From the NCBI GenBank assembly GCA_965230185.1, contig OZ245995.1:2976001-3040000 (forward strand): a stretch of DNA of 64,000 nt, written 5' to 3'. Shown one piece after another: positions 8,618 through 17,623 of this stretch. The stretch's first letter is position 1. Each line of letters begins with the position of its first letter. A program made the translations under genes and the position numbers. This DNA comes from Motiliproteus sp965230185 (GTDB lineage Bacteria > Pseudomonadota > Gammaproteobacteria > Pseudomonadales > Balneatricaceae). The notes beneath the pieces were generated by a model. It searched no databases and was not told the DNA's origin. It saw only the letters and a list, made by a program, of their open reading frames with translations.

Positions 8618-9523
8618 ATGGATTCATTCAGCATCCCGGGCCTCAACAAGGAGAGCGCGGTATTTCGACGACTCAGCCAGTCCCGAGCGCAGCTGGAAAA
8701 CGCCGCTGTTCTCGATGACCACCAGGCGCTGGCTGTCTGGAACAACCATGATGACCGGATGAGCTACTGTCGCCCCGGCCACCACACCCTTAGTTGCTAC
8801 CTCAGCGGCGGCTACGGTATTCGCCGCCTGAAAGCAGACCGAGTCACCACCGGCGGGGCTCCGGATCGATTCTGCCTGATGCCCGGTGGCCACCGTTCGG
8901 ACTGGCTGGTGGATGGCCCGTTACGGTTTGTTCACCTTTATTTCTCGGAGTCCCGGCTGCAGCAACAGGCGGAACAGACTCTGGATCGGGATGGCCGGCT
9001 GCTGCAGCTGCAGGACCACACCTTTGTGGATGATCCCTGGATAGCCGGCATCTGCCGCAACCTGATCCTGCCGCTTGACTGGCACGATGCTGTCGACCGG
9101 ACAGCACTGTCCCATGCCAGCCAGTTGCTGCAATTGCATCTGCTGAAAAACTACAGCAACTGGCTACCGCAACTCCCCCGAATACGCGGCGGCCTGGCAC
9201 CGGCGATTCAGCGTCGCATCTGCGACTATATCGAGCACCACCTCGATCACCCCCTGACGCTCAGCGAGCTGGCCGCCGTTGCCGACCTCAGCGAATACCA
9301 TTTCGCCCGCATGTTTCGCCAGAGCATGAAGGAGCCACCCCACCAGTTTGTGACCCGCCGGCGACTGGCACGCGCACGTCAGCTGCTGCAGGACACCGAC
9401 ACGCCGCTGGTGCAGATCGCCCAGCACTGCGGTTTCTCCGGTCAGAGCCATTTCAGCCGCCTGTTCCGCTCGACCTTCGGTCTTCCCCCCGGTCGCTTCC
9501 GACGCAATAACCGCCGGCTGTAA
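8618..9523 (+). CDS. AraC-family transcriptional regulator
   Basis: A 301-aa regulator (the frame is open from 8564; the ATG at 8618 fits the domain start better). Residues 1 to about 175 form the cupin-like effector domain, including SCYLSGGYGIRRL and the FCLMPGGH turn. The C-terminal ~100 residues contain two helix-turn-helix units: LTLSELAAVADLSEYHFARMF, split here by its first and second helices, and then VQIAQHCGFSGQSHFSRLF followed by GLPPGRFR. It is divergently transcribed from the EamA exporter gene, which is its most likely target. Confidence 0.87.
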   Translation: MDSFSIPGLNKESAVFRRLSQSRAQLENAAVLDDHQALAVWNNHDDRMSYCRPGHHTLSCYLSGGYGIRRLKADRVTTGGAPDRFCLMPGGHRSDWLVDGPLRFVHLYFSESRLQQQAEQTLDRDGRLLQLQDHTFVDDPWIAGICRNLILPLDWHDAVDRTALSHASQLLQLHLLKNYSNWLPQLPRIRGGLAPAIQRRICDYIEHHLDHPLTLSELAAVADLSEYHFARMFRQSMKEPPHQFVTRRRLARARQLLQDTDTPLVQIAQHCGFSGQSHFSRLFRSTFGLPPGRFRRNNRRL

Positions 9524-9682
9524 TCCGGTCGTCGTCAGGCCGCAGACAGAAGCGCCGGTGAAGTCGGTTCTTCAGCCCCTCTGTTACCAGCTCCTTTTAA
9601 TTGCCAGCCCCGAAAGACCAGTCCTGCATCTGACGGCCGCTCGAACATTCGGCGGAAGATCTGCGCCCCTGCCACCCACAGC

Positions 9683-9696
9683 TTGATAAACATCAA
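9683..9696 (+). promoter_or_regulatory. Fnr/Anr-type binding site
   Basis: TTGATAAACATCAA matches the Fnr consensus TTGAT-N4-ATCAA in all ten fixed positions. It lies about 108 bp before the start of the 687-aa secreted-protein gene and 10 bp before a Fur-like box. This suggests oxygen-responsive control of that gene. Confidence 0.65.
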
Positions 9697-9705
9697 TTAA
9701 CGGTT

Positions 9706-9726
9706 ATGAGAAGCGTTTTCATTTGC
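9706..9726 (+). promoter_or_regulatory. Fur-box-like operator
   Basis: ATGAGAAGCGTTTTCATTTGC resembles Fur boxes of the GAGAATGATTTTCATTTGC type. The 19 bp from 9708 match 11 of 19 positions of the classical consensus. It lies between the Fnr site and the start of the 687-aa protein gene. A second Fur-like site precedes the next transcription unit, which strengthens an iron-responsive reading of the cluster. Confidence 0.45.
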
Positions 9727-9803
9727 ATTTTTATTAGTGTAGTATCTTCGCCTTACTGCTGACCCGATCAGCCCATTTTCCTCAAAATCTTCAAGGAGAT
9801 ATC

Positions 9804-11867
9804 ATGGCCAACCCCAGATTGCGCCTGAATGCAGCGACCCGTCTGACGGCGCTGTCGACCCTGCTGCTCTGCTCTGCCGCTCAGGCGGACGGTATTCGCA
9901 CAGAAGTTCTGGATAAGCGATTCCTGCCCGCAGGCTCGATGCTGGCCTACACCGAGTTCGAACTTTCCGGCGAGCCACTGGCTGAAAGCCTCGGCCTGGA
10001 TCTGGACGTTCTCGACCCGAACCTGCTCAACCAGCCCACCGAATTTGATTACGCGGCCGGCATCGAGAGCTATGAGTATTCCGAAGAGGCGATGTACGCG
10101 CTGAACTACCAGTCCCGCCTGGGGCCACACCTGGCCAATGGTCCGCTGAATGCGATGCGCGGCGGCAAGCTGGAAAACCTGGGCGCCCGCTTTATGGAAA
10201 TGGCCAACGCCGTTGCCTTCCCGGCCGAAGAGATTCCGCTCAACCTGTACCCCATCTCTCTGCCTTATCAGTCGGCGATGCCGGAATTTGTTCAGGCGCC
10301 GGACACTTCCGTAGTCAGCGGCGATGAAGTTGAACTGCAGAATGCCCGCGGCATCACCGGTACCGTCGCCACTCAGACTCCCGCCTATTTCCGTGACTAC
10401 GCCAGCCTGGCATGGACCCGTGAGAATGCCAGCCAGCAGATCAATCCGGCCACCCTCGGCGGCATCCTGCTGAAAGAAGTGATGTGGTCTCAGGACTTCC
10501 TCGGCGGAATGCATGTCGCCGAAACCGATGAAGAGGTCGAAGCAGCTTCTTCCACCCAGGATCAGGACGGCGTTCACGCCCTCGGTGTTTCCGCCGCTGA
10601 CGGCATGAACGGCATGATCCTGACCGAGCTGTCGCTGGACAAACTGCTGATCCTGCAGGAACAGCTGGGCTTTGACGGCAGCAAGCTGGGAGCGGCGATC
10701 ACCCCCGCCTACGATCCGGCGAAAGGCCTGGTCTGGTTCCCGCACCGGATCGCCGTCGAAGAAGGCCAGCAGAATGGTGTTAATGCCATCTCAGGCCTCA
10801 GGGTCACCGACAGCCGCTCCACTCTGCGTGACACCTGGCTGATGCTGTGGCCAGTCAGTGAGTTTTTTGCCTTCACCGATCAGCGCACCGCCAACAGCGC
10901 TCAGAACCCGGCCTTCTCGGCGGTCTTTGACGGTGCCCCCTTCGCCGCGGCTCCTGCTGTCAATATCGACGGCGACCGCTCTAACGACAGCAAGGGTGAC
11001 GACGCCTTCTCCGTGGCCAGCAACCTCAGCAGCATGCTGTTCCGCAACCTGCACGCCCTGCACTTCAACAAAGACAAAGGCACCCTGACCGACAGCTACA
11101 GCCCCGATGGTACTCGCAGCCAGCACGTCACCACCTATGATGCGGCCTATAGCCTGGTTGCCCTGTCTATCTTCCAGCGCGCTCAGGACGCACTGCCGGT
11201 GGGTTACGCCTCTGCCGACGGTGGCGACGTTAACCTGAAGTCCGCCGACGGCAAACTGGCGCTGGAAATGATCAGCGCCCAGGCAGACTTCATCCTCGCT
11301 AATCTGATCGCCGACAACGGTCTGGCGGTCGACGGCAGCGATCTGAACGGCAACGCCGATAAGGGACAGTCGCTGGACAGCCAGTTCGCGGTGATTCGCG
11401 GCCTGACCGCGGCCTTCCTGGCCACCGGAGACAGCCAGTATCGCCAGGCAGCCCGCAACCTGTTCCTGGCAGTGGAGAAGCAGCAGTACGATGCGGCCAT
11501 CGGCACCTGGGCCCAGACTCCCGGCCAGGCCACCGAACACACTCCCTGGACGGCTGCGGCCATCTCCGGCGGCCTGCGTGAAGCGATGCTGCACCTGAAG
11601 AACCAGCAGGACGAATCTGCACCGGCGCTGGAGCTGTCCAGCCTGGCCGAGCGCTATGTCAGCTGGTTCCGCGGCGTCATCAATGGCTCCACCACCGACC
11701 AGGGCATGCAACTGGCGGAATGGCTGGGTGATTCTGGTGAACATCAGATTGAAGGTGGTAGCAGCGACAACGACCTCGATAATGTCGCCCGAATCACCGA
11801 CGCAGGAGGCGCACACGGTACCGCCATGGTAATGGCTTCCCGGGTTCGGGTATCCGCTCAGAAATGA
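9804..11867 (+). CDS. Secreted 687-aa protein of unknown function, Fnr/Fur-associated
   Basis: The start ATG follows AAGGAG at ideal spacing. Residues 1-28 form a Sec signal peptide ending near SAAQADG. The mature protein is acidic, without CxxCH motifs or membrane segments. The middle (about 200-420) and C-terminal (about 430-650) parts are rich in helical Ala/Leu patterns such as YDAAYSLVALSIFQRAQDAL and IRGLTAAFLATGDSQYRQAA, which suggests an alpha/alpha-barrel or TPR-like fold. I do not recognise the family. A rho-independent terminator follows, so it is its own unit upstream of the cytochrome genes. The shared Fur-like operators suggest a common role with them. Confidence 0.75.
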   Translation: MANPRLRLNAATRLTALSTLLLCSAAQADGIRTEVLDKRFLPAGSMLAYTEFELSGEPLAESLGLDLDVLDPNLLNQPTEFDYAAGIESYEYSEEAMYALNYQSRLGPHLANGPLNAMRGGKLENLGARFMEMANAVAFPAEEIPLNLYPISLPYQSAMPEFVQAPDTSVVSGDEVELQNARGITGTVATQTPAYFRDYASLAWTRENASQQINPATLGGILLKEVMWSQDFLGGMHVAETDEEVEAASSTQDQDGVHALGVSAADGMNGMILTELSLDKLLILQEQLGFDGSKLGAAITPAYDPAKGLVWFPHRIAVEEGQQNGVNAISGLRVTDSRSTLRDTWLMLWPVSEFFAFTDQRTANSAQNPAFSAVFDGAPFAAAPAVNIDGDRSNDSKGDDAFSVASNLSSMLFRNLHALHFNKDKGTLTDSYSPDGTRSQHVTTYDAAYSLVALSIFQRAQDALPVGYASADGGDVNLKSADGKLALEMISAQADFILANLIADNGLAVDGSDLNGNADKGQSLDSQFAVIRGLTAAFLATGDSQYRQAARNLFLAVEKQQYDAAIGTWAQTPGQATEHTPWTAAAISGGLREAMLHLKNQQDESAPALELSSLAERYVSWFRGVINGSTTDQGMQLAEWLGDSGEHQIEGGSSDNDLDNVARITDAGGAHGTAMVMASRVRVSAQK

Positions 11868-11921
11868 CCTTTATCATTTACAAATAATTGCTTTATATCA
11901 TATAGATAGAAGTATTCTCTG

Positions 11922-11956
11922 AAAAACACCCGCATCTGACCGATCGGGTGTTTTTT
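11922..11956 (+). terminator. Rho-independent terminator after the 687-aa protein gene
   Basis: AAAAACACCCG (11922-11932) pairs with CGGGTGTTTTTT (11945-11956) around a 12-nt loop, ending in a T-run. It is placed 55 bp after the stop codon. The A-run before the stem could also let it work in the opposite direction. Confidence 0.85.
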
Positions 11957-12006
11957 CTCTTTAAATCCGCCGATTTTGTCTGGACTTTGTTGATCTGAAA
12001 ACAAAT

Positions 12007-12025
12007 AATAACCATTCCCGTTATC
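12007..12025 (+). promoter_or_regulatory. Fur-box-like operator before the cytochrome operon
   Basis: AATAACCATTCCCGTTATC matches the 19-bp Fur consensus at 12 positions. It contains the inverted repeat ATAAC-N7-GTTAT and is flanked by further AT-rich half-sites (AAATAAT, AGTATC). It lies 18 bp before the start codon of the cytochrome-b-like gene, a place where repressor binding would block transcription initiation or clearance. Confidence 0.5.
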
Positions 12026-12043
12026 AGTATCAGTTGCAATTCT

Positions 12044-12553
12044 ATGCGATCTACCACAGCATCTGCTTTCGCCCCCTCTCCTGCTGAAAGAGCACGACAG
12101 CACCTTCTTCGCTGGTGGCACGATCTGGCCTGGCGACACCGTAGCGCAGAGCTGAGCCTTCACCTGCTGTTTATCAGCGGCATCCCGCTCTGGAGCAGTC
12201 TGTTTATTCTTTCCTGGGACACAGAACGTACCCTGCTGTTTGTTCACAGCATTGCCGGTCTGGTGCTTTTTCCCCTCAGCGTACTGCCGTTCTGGCTCAG
12301 CCATCGCCGACTGATTCAGCGCAGTCGCAAACCGTTGCTGAAGAAAACCGGCCGGGTGCTCGACCTGTTGCTACTGCTCAGCGCTCTGAGCGGTTTTTAT
12401 CTGATGCTGATCGGAAATCGCGGCGATCTCAGCGGCGCCATCGCCCATTACCTGCATCTGGTTACCGCCGTCCCCCTGTGCCTGTTGCTGATCCGCCACG
12501 CCCTGCGCTGGTCAGTGCTGTCATTTCTGTATCGGCCCTTTCTGCGTCGATGA
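12044..12553 (+). CDS. Small four-helix cytochrome-b-like inner-membrane protein
   Basis: A 169-aa protein with four hydrophobic segments at about residues 36-58, 64-86, 105-122 and 132-155. Histidines occur in or next to these helices (LSLHLLF, FVHSIAGL, HYLHLVTAV, IRHALRW), the pattern of b-haem ligation in small quinol-linked membrane cytochromes. I infer that it passes electrons between the quinone pool and the periplasmic multihaem protein encoded next. Its stop overlaps a possible start of that gene by ATGA (12550), so the two are coupled. The exact family is not certain. Confidence 0.65.
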   Translation: MRSTTASAFAPSPAERARQHLLRWWHDLAWRHRSAELSLHLLFISGIPLWSSLFILSWDTERTLLFVHSIAGLVLFPLSVLPFWLSHRRLIQRSRKPLLKKTGRVLDLLLLLSALSGFYLMLIGNRGDLSGAIAHYLHLVTAVPLCLLLIRHALRWSVLSFLYRPFLRR

Positions 12554-12627
12554 TCGAACTGAAACCGCGACGGTCAGCACAACCGTTTCTCTGTCGCTCT
12601 TCTGATTACCCGGATGAACCCAACGCC

Positions 12628-15582
12628 ATGCCTGTGTCGTACCCAATTCTCCTGCTCACTCTTCTTTTCAGCCTGCTGTTGAGTTCGCTGGCCACCGCGT
12701 CGGTCAGCAGTGGTTCCATGGTACTGTCCGCTGACGGCGAGACCCTCTATACCGCCAACTATGACGGCGGCAGTGTCAGCCGTACGCCGCTGGACAATCC
12801 GACGCTGCAGCAGGAAACGTCACTGGGCCGTGATATCCGGCGGCTGGCCATCACCGATGACGGAACCCTGATTGCCGCCACCGATTACCTCGGCAAACGT
12901 ATCTATCTGCTGGACGCGACCTCTCTGGAAATTCGCAACAGCATCGATACCGGTCGGCACCCCTTTGCAGTGATCTGGGATAAGACCAACCAGCTGTTCC
13001 GGGCGACCCTGTTTGAAGATCACCAGCTGATCGCCTTCGACCGTCAGGGGTTTGTGCTGGATCAGACTGAAACCGCCGAAACCCCTCGGGGAATGGCTCT
13101 GACCGGGGATGGCCGACTACTGGTCAGCCACGCGATGACCGGTGAACTGTCCGTCTACGATGCCGGCCAGCCGGCACCGAAGCTGCTCCGGCGCATCCGC
13201 CTGCAGACAGTACAGAAACCCCGGGAGAGCGACTCTCAGGGAGTACCCCGACTGCTGGACGATATCGCCATCAGTCCCGATGGTACCGAAGCCTGGCTGC
13301 CCCACGTGCTGTGGAATTTTGATCATCCCTTCCAGTTCCAGTCCACGGTGTTTCCGGCGGTATCGGTCATCGACCTCAGCCCCGGTAACGAGGCGGAGAA
13401 AACCGGCCTGCGAAAGGAGCTGTTCCGGCAGATCAACGTCGTCGGTAACGGCAATCGCACCCGCATTGTCAGCAATCCCGCCGATGCCGAGTTCTCCGCC
13501 GACGGCAAAAAGCTCTATATCACCCTGGCGGGCAGCGAAGATCTGATGGTCTTCGATCTGTCCCGTCGCTCAACCGGCAAGAAGAAAAAGCGCAGCAAAC
13601 GCAGACAGGGAAAACTCAGTCAGGGCGGCAGCAAGGTGACCCAGATCCTCCGTCATCTCCCCGGCGACAACCCCCGGGGACTGCTGGTGAAAGGACAGCA
13701 GCTCTATGTCCAGAATGCGATGAGTCAGGACGTCGTGCTGCTCAACGATAGCGGTAAGGGTCCCTTTTCGCGGGTGAAGATCGACCAGCCTTCACTGTTC
13801 TCTACGGTGTCCGGCGATCCGCTGACGCCGGAACAGCGAGCCGGTGCCCGACTGTTCAACAGCGGTAATACCGATGATTTCCCCCACTTCCCAATGACCG
13901 GTGACTTCTGGATGAGCTGCAACAGCTGCCATCTCGACGGCTTTAACTTCACCAATCGCTATCTGATGGAAGCCGCCACCGGCGACAAGCATGAGGATGC
14001 GCTCACCGGCCACCGCAATCTGAAAGGCATGATTGCCGGTCAGTTCCTCAACGACTATCTGCGTATCGTCCGCGACACCCAGGGCGGGATGGGCCATGAT
14101 GACCGGGATCAGGCCAGGTCTCTGGACCCGGCCAGCCCACCGGTCGAGGCGGTGGCGATGATGAAACAGCTGAACAGCTATATCCGCCGGCCGGAAAACC
14201 TGCCCTATCTGGCCAGCTGGTTACGGATCAGTAAGCAGGACAACGACACCCCCTACGTCCACCCCGAGGAGTGGGTCAACTCCGCCAGCTGCCGCAACTG
14301 CCACAGCGATCTGTTCGATCAGTGGGCCGACAGCAATCACCGGCTGATGGGTGAATCCAACCCCTACTTTAAAGTGCTGCTGGAGGTGGCCGGCGAAGTG
14401 GAAGGCGAGGAATTTAAGGCCTGGTGCCTGGGCTGTCATATGCCCCAGAGCTTCACCACCGGCAGCCTGCAACTGGGCAGCCAGAGCCATATGTTCGAAC
14501 AGGGGGGCACTTCCATCATTAAAGCGCTGGAGGAGAACCGCACCGACCTTGATGAGGGGACCGGCTGTCTGTTCTGCCACCGTATCGTCGACGTAGAGGA
14601 TGCCGGCGGTAACGCCGCCTTCCGGGTGGACCTGGAAAACCGGGAACGGTACTGGCTGGAAGACTCCGACAACGCCGCCGCCCGCTGGCTGGCGGAAAAG
14701 CAGATTAATGCCAGACCGGAAGTCCATGGCCAGTCCTACCTGCAGCCGGTTTATAAGGATCCGATCTACTGCAAGGGCTGCCACGATGAGTTTTCTCCGG
14801 GGCTGGGCGCCGACATCGTCGATACCTATGGCGAATGGCAGCAGTCCTCGTTCAATAACCCGGAGGATCCGTCCAGCCATCGCACCTGCATCGACTGCCA
14901 CATGACCGGCGATATCGATCGCATTGGTGAGCCGGTACCGGGTCTGGCCACCGACGGCAGCGCCATCCGTGACAACCTGGTCACTCACCAGTTTACCGGT
15001 GCCAACCATCACCTGGTGGGACTGCGTAACAAGAAGCAGGAGCAGATGAGCATTCAGTTGCTGAAGACGTCCGCCACTCTGGAACAGCGGCTGGAGGGCA
15101 ACAACCTGGTGGTCCGGGTACGCAACACCGGCGCCGGCCATGCCCTGCCCACCGGCGTTGCCGATTTCCGTCAGCTGTGGCTGCGGGTACGGGTGACCGA
15201 TGCCGATGGCCGTGTGCTGATCGACAGTGGCCAGGCCGATCCGGCGGGTAATCTGCCAGCCGACAGTCGGCTGTTCCTCAAAGAGTTCGGCGATGCTGAC
15301 GGCAAGCCGGTCGGACTGATCTTCTGGCGCTATGAAAAACTGCTGCGTGACACCCGGATTCCTGCCGATGGCTACCGCGACGAGCGCTTTGCACTGCCGG
15401 CCGACGTCCGCGGGCCGATCAGTGTCGATACCCGGCTGCTGTACCGGATCTATCCCCAGTGGGTCACCGACGTAGTGAGAAAGTCGGTACCGGAGCTGCC
15501 CAATCCCCCCATTCTTGAACTGCAGCAGATCAGTGCTGAGTTCCCCGCAGCCCAATCCGGAGATCTGGCAACCAATGACTGA
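12628..15582 (+). CDS. Secreted multihaem cytochrome c with N-terminal beta-propeller
   Basis: A 984-aa periplasmic or surface protein. Residues 1-25 are a signal peptide; a coupled upstream ATG at 12550 (ATGA overlap) would add 26 polar residues and is less likely. Residues about 28-400 contain YVTN/NHL-like propeller repeats (MVLSADGETLYTANYDGGSV, LAITDDGTLIAATDY). Six CxxCH haem motifs follow: CNSCH (C431), CRNCH (C555), CLGCH (C600), CLFCH (C647), CKGCH (C715) and CIDCH (C754). A C-terminal beta domain carries NTGAGHALPTG, seen in other multihaem cytochromes. It overlaps the downstream FAD enzyme gene by 8 bp. Probable role: electron transfer to a terminal acceptor or oxidation of an unidentified substrate. 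Confidence 0.87.
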   Translation: MPVSYPILLLTLLFSLLLSSLATASVSSGSMVLSADGETLYTANYDGGSVSRTPLDNPTLQQETSLGRDIRRLAITDDGTLIAATDYLGKRIYLLDATSLEIRNSIDTGRHPFAVIWDKTNQLFRATLFEDHQLIAFDRQGFVLDQTETAETPRGMALTGDGRLLVSHAMTGELSVYDAGQPAPKLLRRIRLQTVQKPRESDSQGVPRLLDDIAISPDGTEAWLPHVLWNFDHPFQFQSTVFPAVSVIDLSPGNEAEKTGLRKELFRQINVVGNGNRTRIVSNPADAEFSADGKKLYITLAGSEDLMVFDLSRRSTGKKKKRSKRRQGKLSQGGSKVTQILRHLPGDNPRGLLVKGQQLYVQNAMSQDVVLLNDSGKGPFSRVKIDQPSLFSTVSGDPLTPEQRAGARLFNSGNTDDFPHFPMTGDFWMSCNSCHLDGFNFTNRYLMEAATGDKHEDALTGHRNLKGMIAGQFLNDYLRIVRDTQGGMGHDDRDQARSLDPASPPVEAVAMMKQLNSYIRRPENLPYLASWLRISKQDNDTPYVHPEEWVNSASCRNCHSDLFDQWADSNHRLMGESNPYFKVLLEVAGEVEGEEFKAWCLGCHMPQSFTTGSLQLGSQSHMFEQGGTSIIKALEENRTDLDEGTGCLFCHRIVDVEDAGGNAAFRVDLENRERYWLEDSDNAAARWLAEKQINARPEVHGQSYLQPVYKDPIYCKGCHDEFSPGLGADIVDTYGEWQQSSFNNPEDPSSHRTCIDCHMTGDIDRIGEPVPGLATDGSAIRDNLVTHQFTGANHHLVGLRNKKQEQMSIQLLKTSATLEQRLEGNNLVVRVRNTGAGHALPTGVADFRQLWLRVRVTDADGRVLIDSGQADPAGNLPADSRLFLKEFGDADGKPVGLIFWRYEKLLRDTRIPADGYRDERFALPADVRGPISVDTRLLYRIYPQWVTDVVRKSVPELPNPPILELQQISAEFPAAQSGDLATND

Positions 15583-16990
15583 AGCATCCACTGTCGCCGT
15601 GCTGGGCGCCGGCCCGGCCGGGCTGATGGCCGCCTGGGAACTGAACCGCGCCGGATACCGGGTTGTCCTGATCGAAGCTGCCGGCCAGGTAGGAGGGATG
15701 TCCGCCACCCAGTGCTTCCGGGGCCGCCAGGGCGATTACCGCTTTGACTATGGTGGTCACCGTTTTATTACCCGTAATCCCGAGTTGCTGCAGTTTGTCG
15801 AGGAGCTGATGGAGGATGAGCTGCTGCACTCTCTGCGTAAAAGCGTGATTCGCTTTCAGGGGCGCACCTATCAGTACCCCCTGTCTGCCGGCGACCTTCT
15901 GAAGAATGCACCGCTGTCGCTGCTGGCCGGCGCCACCAGAGACCTGCTGTTTCAGCTGCCGTTTACCGAACCGGTCACCGACCGCAACAGCGCCAGCTTT
16001 GCCGACTGGATCGAGAGCCGGTTCGGTCGCACTCTCTATCAGAATTTTTTTGCAGGCTACACCGGCAAGCTCTGGGGCATCGACCCCACGGAACTTTCCG
16101 CTGACTGGGCCTCACAGCGCATCAGCCTGCTGGACCTGAAGGACGTGGCCCAGCGATTACTGCCAAAAAAGGATTCGACTCCACGCACCTACGCCCGCCG
16201 CTATCGATACCCGAAACTGGGGTTCGGACGCATCTTCGAACGACTGGCTGAAAAACTCTGTCAGGACGGTGTCGAACTGCTGCTCAACAGCCCGGTCAGT
16301 GGTATTAAGCACGAGGGAGAACAGATTAAGGCCATCTGTTGCAATAACGCCGATGGTTATCTGGAAGTTCCGGCCGACCAGGTGATTTCCACCCTACCAC
16401 TGCCGATGATGGCAGATTTTTTCGAATTCCCTCACCAGCTCGGCTATCGCTCGCTGCGTTTTTTTAATATGCCGATGAGCGGTGGCGATATTTCCGACAA
16501 CACCTGGCAATACCTGTCGGACCCCGAGGTTCTGGCCACCCGACTGCAGGAGCCCCGCCGACGTTCACCCTGGATGGCACCGGAAGGCCACAGCTCGGTA
16601 ATGCTGGAAATCCCCTGTTTTAAGAACGATCCTATCTGGAGCCAGAGCGATAAAGAGCTGCTGCCGCGGGTGATTCAGGACCTTGATTCGCTGGGTGTCG
16701 ACACCGGGCGTTCCACCGGCGAGTACTTCAGCAGCTATACCGAGCACGCCTACCCGCTGATGCGAATTGGTTATCAGCAGGAGCGCGAGCAACTGATCAA
16801 CCGGCTCAATCAGTTCAGCAATCTGATCATGACCGGCCGCCAGGGCACCTTCCGCTATATCTTTACCGACACGGCCATGGAGATGGGCCAGCTGGCCGCA
16901 CGGAGTCTGGTCGATCGGCAAGACCGCCGCTGCGAAATCTTCAATTTCCGCAACGAACCAACCGTTCTGGAAACCCAGAGTGTCGCCTGA
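15575..16990 (+). CDS. FAD-dependent oxidoreductase of the amine oxidase / UDP-galactopyranose mutase-like group
   Basis: A 471-aa flavoprotein starting at the ATG at 15575, inside the end of the cytochrome gene. The dinucleotide-binding motif VAVLGAGPAGLMAAWEL is at residues about 7-23, followed by a conserved acidic residue (LIEA) and the GG motif (QVGGMS). FDYGGHRFITRNPE and FFAGYTGKLWGIDPTELSADW are typical of the protoporphyrinogen-oxidase-like and UDP-galactopyranose-mutase-like branch of this superfamily. There is no signal peptide, so it acts in the cytosol. Co-transcription with a GT-C membrane protein would suit a nucleotide-sugar or isoprenoid-linked substrate; co-transcription with a haem protein would suit a redox role. 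Neither is proven. Confidence 0.8.
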   Translation: MTEASTVAVLGAGPAGLMAAWELNRAGYRVVLIEAAGQVGGMSATQCFRGRQGDYRFDYGGHRFITRNPELLQFVEELMEDELLHSLRKSVIRFQGRTYQYPLSAGDLLKNAPLSLLAGATRDLLFQLPFTEPVTDRNSASFADWIESRFGRTLYQNFFAGYTGKLWGIDPTELSADWASQRISLLDLKDVAQRLLPKKDSTPRTYARRYRYPKLGFGRIFERLAEKLCQDGVELLLNSPVSGIKHEGEQIKAICCNNADGYLEVPADQVISTLPLPMMADFFEFPHQLGYRSLRFFNMPMSGGDISDNTWQYLSDPEVLATRLQEPRRRSPWMAPEGHSSVMLEIPCFKNDPIWSQSDKELLPRVIQDLDSLGVDTGRSTGEYFSSYTEHAYPLMRIGYQQEREQLINRLNQFSNLIMTGRQGTFRYIFTDTAMEMGQLAARSLVDRQDRRCEIFNFRNEPTVLETQSVA

Positions 16991-17035
16991 TAGAGCCACT
17001 GGACTGATGCCCCTACAGACAAAAGGAGATTCGCT

Positions 17036-17623
17036 TTGATAAGACAGCTGTTACTGACCCTGGTCTGCATTTTCACATTCAGCAGCCAGGCACAGGCTTA
17101 TTCCTACTCGGCGGCCGGCAAGGAACCCTTTCTCGATGGCTGGACCGCCATCAGTGACGCCCTGCACCGCCGGGATACCAGCAGCGCCGAAAGCTGGCTG
17201 GAAGAACTCAATGACGAGCTGGTCAACCTTGAAAGTGAAGCGAATCTGCCGCTGGTCTGGCCGCTGAAGGACGCAATCGGCATGTCGAGCCTGGCCGATA
17301 CCGGCGTTGTCTTTACCCGCATCCTGACCGAGGAGATCGGACTCAAACTGGCCTCCGCTCTGGATAATATCGATGACTACCAGCTGGCCAAGGTCTCTGT
17401 CGCCCGCAGCAAACGCTTTCTGGACCTGCTGCTGAACGACGCCGACCTGCTGGCTCAGCGACTGCCCAGCGCGGACCGGCAGACAGCTCGTCAGGCGCTG
17501 AATCACTGCATGAAAGCGCTCGGCAGCCCCGGGTTGTTCGGTGCCGGACGCCAGCCCGCCGACCGAAATCAGTTCGAACGCAGTATGAACAGTCTGCTGT
17601 CGCTACTCCGTGGCGCCCCCTGA
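17036..17623 (+). CDS. Periplasmic helical protein of unknown function (195 aa)
   Basis: The start is a TTG at 17036 preceded by AAGGAG (17023-17028) with good spacing; the signal peptide begins right there, which settles the start. Residues 1-22 are a Sec signal ending SSQAQA. The rest is strongly helical and acidic-amphipathic (ALHRRDTSSAESWLEELNDE, ALDNIDDYQLAKVSVARSKR), consistent with a four-helix bundle. One cysteine near residue 161 is present but no haem motif. It lies in the cytochrome operon and overlaps the next gene by 14 bp. Function unknown. Confidence 0.7.
   Translation: MIRQLLLTLVCIFTFSSQAQAYSYSAAGKEPFLDGWTAISDALHRRDTSSAESWLEELNDELVNLESEANLPLVWPLKDAIGMSSLADTGVVFTRILTEEIGLKLASALDNIDDYQLAKVSVARSKRFLDLLLNDADLLAQRLPSADRQTARQALNHCMKALGSPGLFGAGRQPADRNQFERSMNSLLSLLRGAP

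Noticed and set aside
9768..10745. Long open frames antisense to the 687-aa, cytochrome and kinase genes
   Set aside because: They have the Gln/Arg-rich, low-complexity composition of antisense shadows in GC-rich DNA and no family features.
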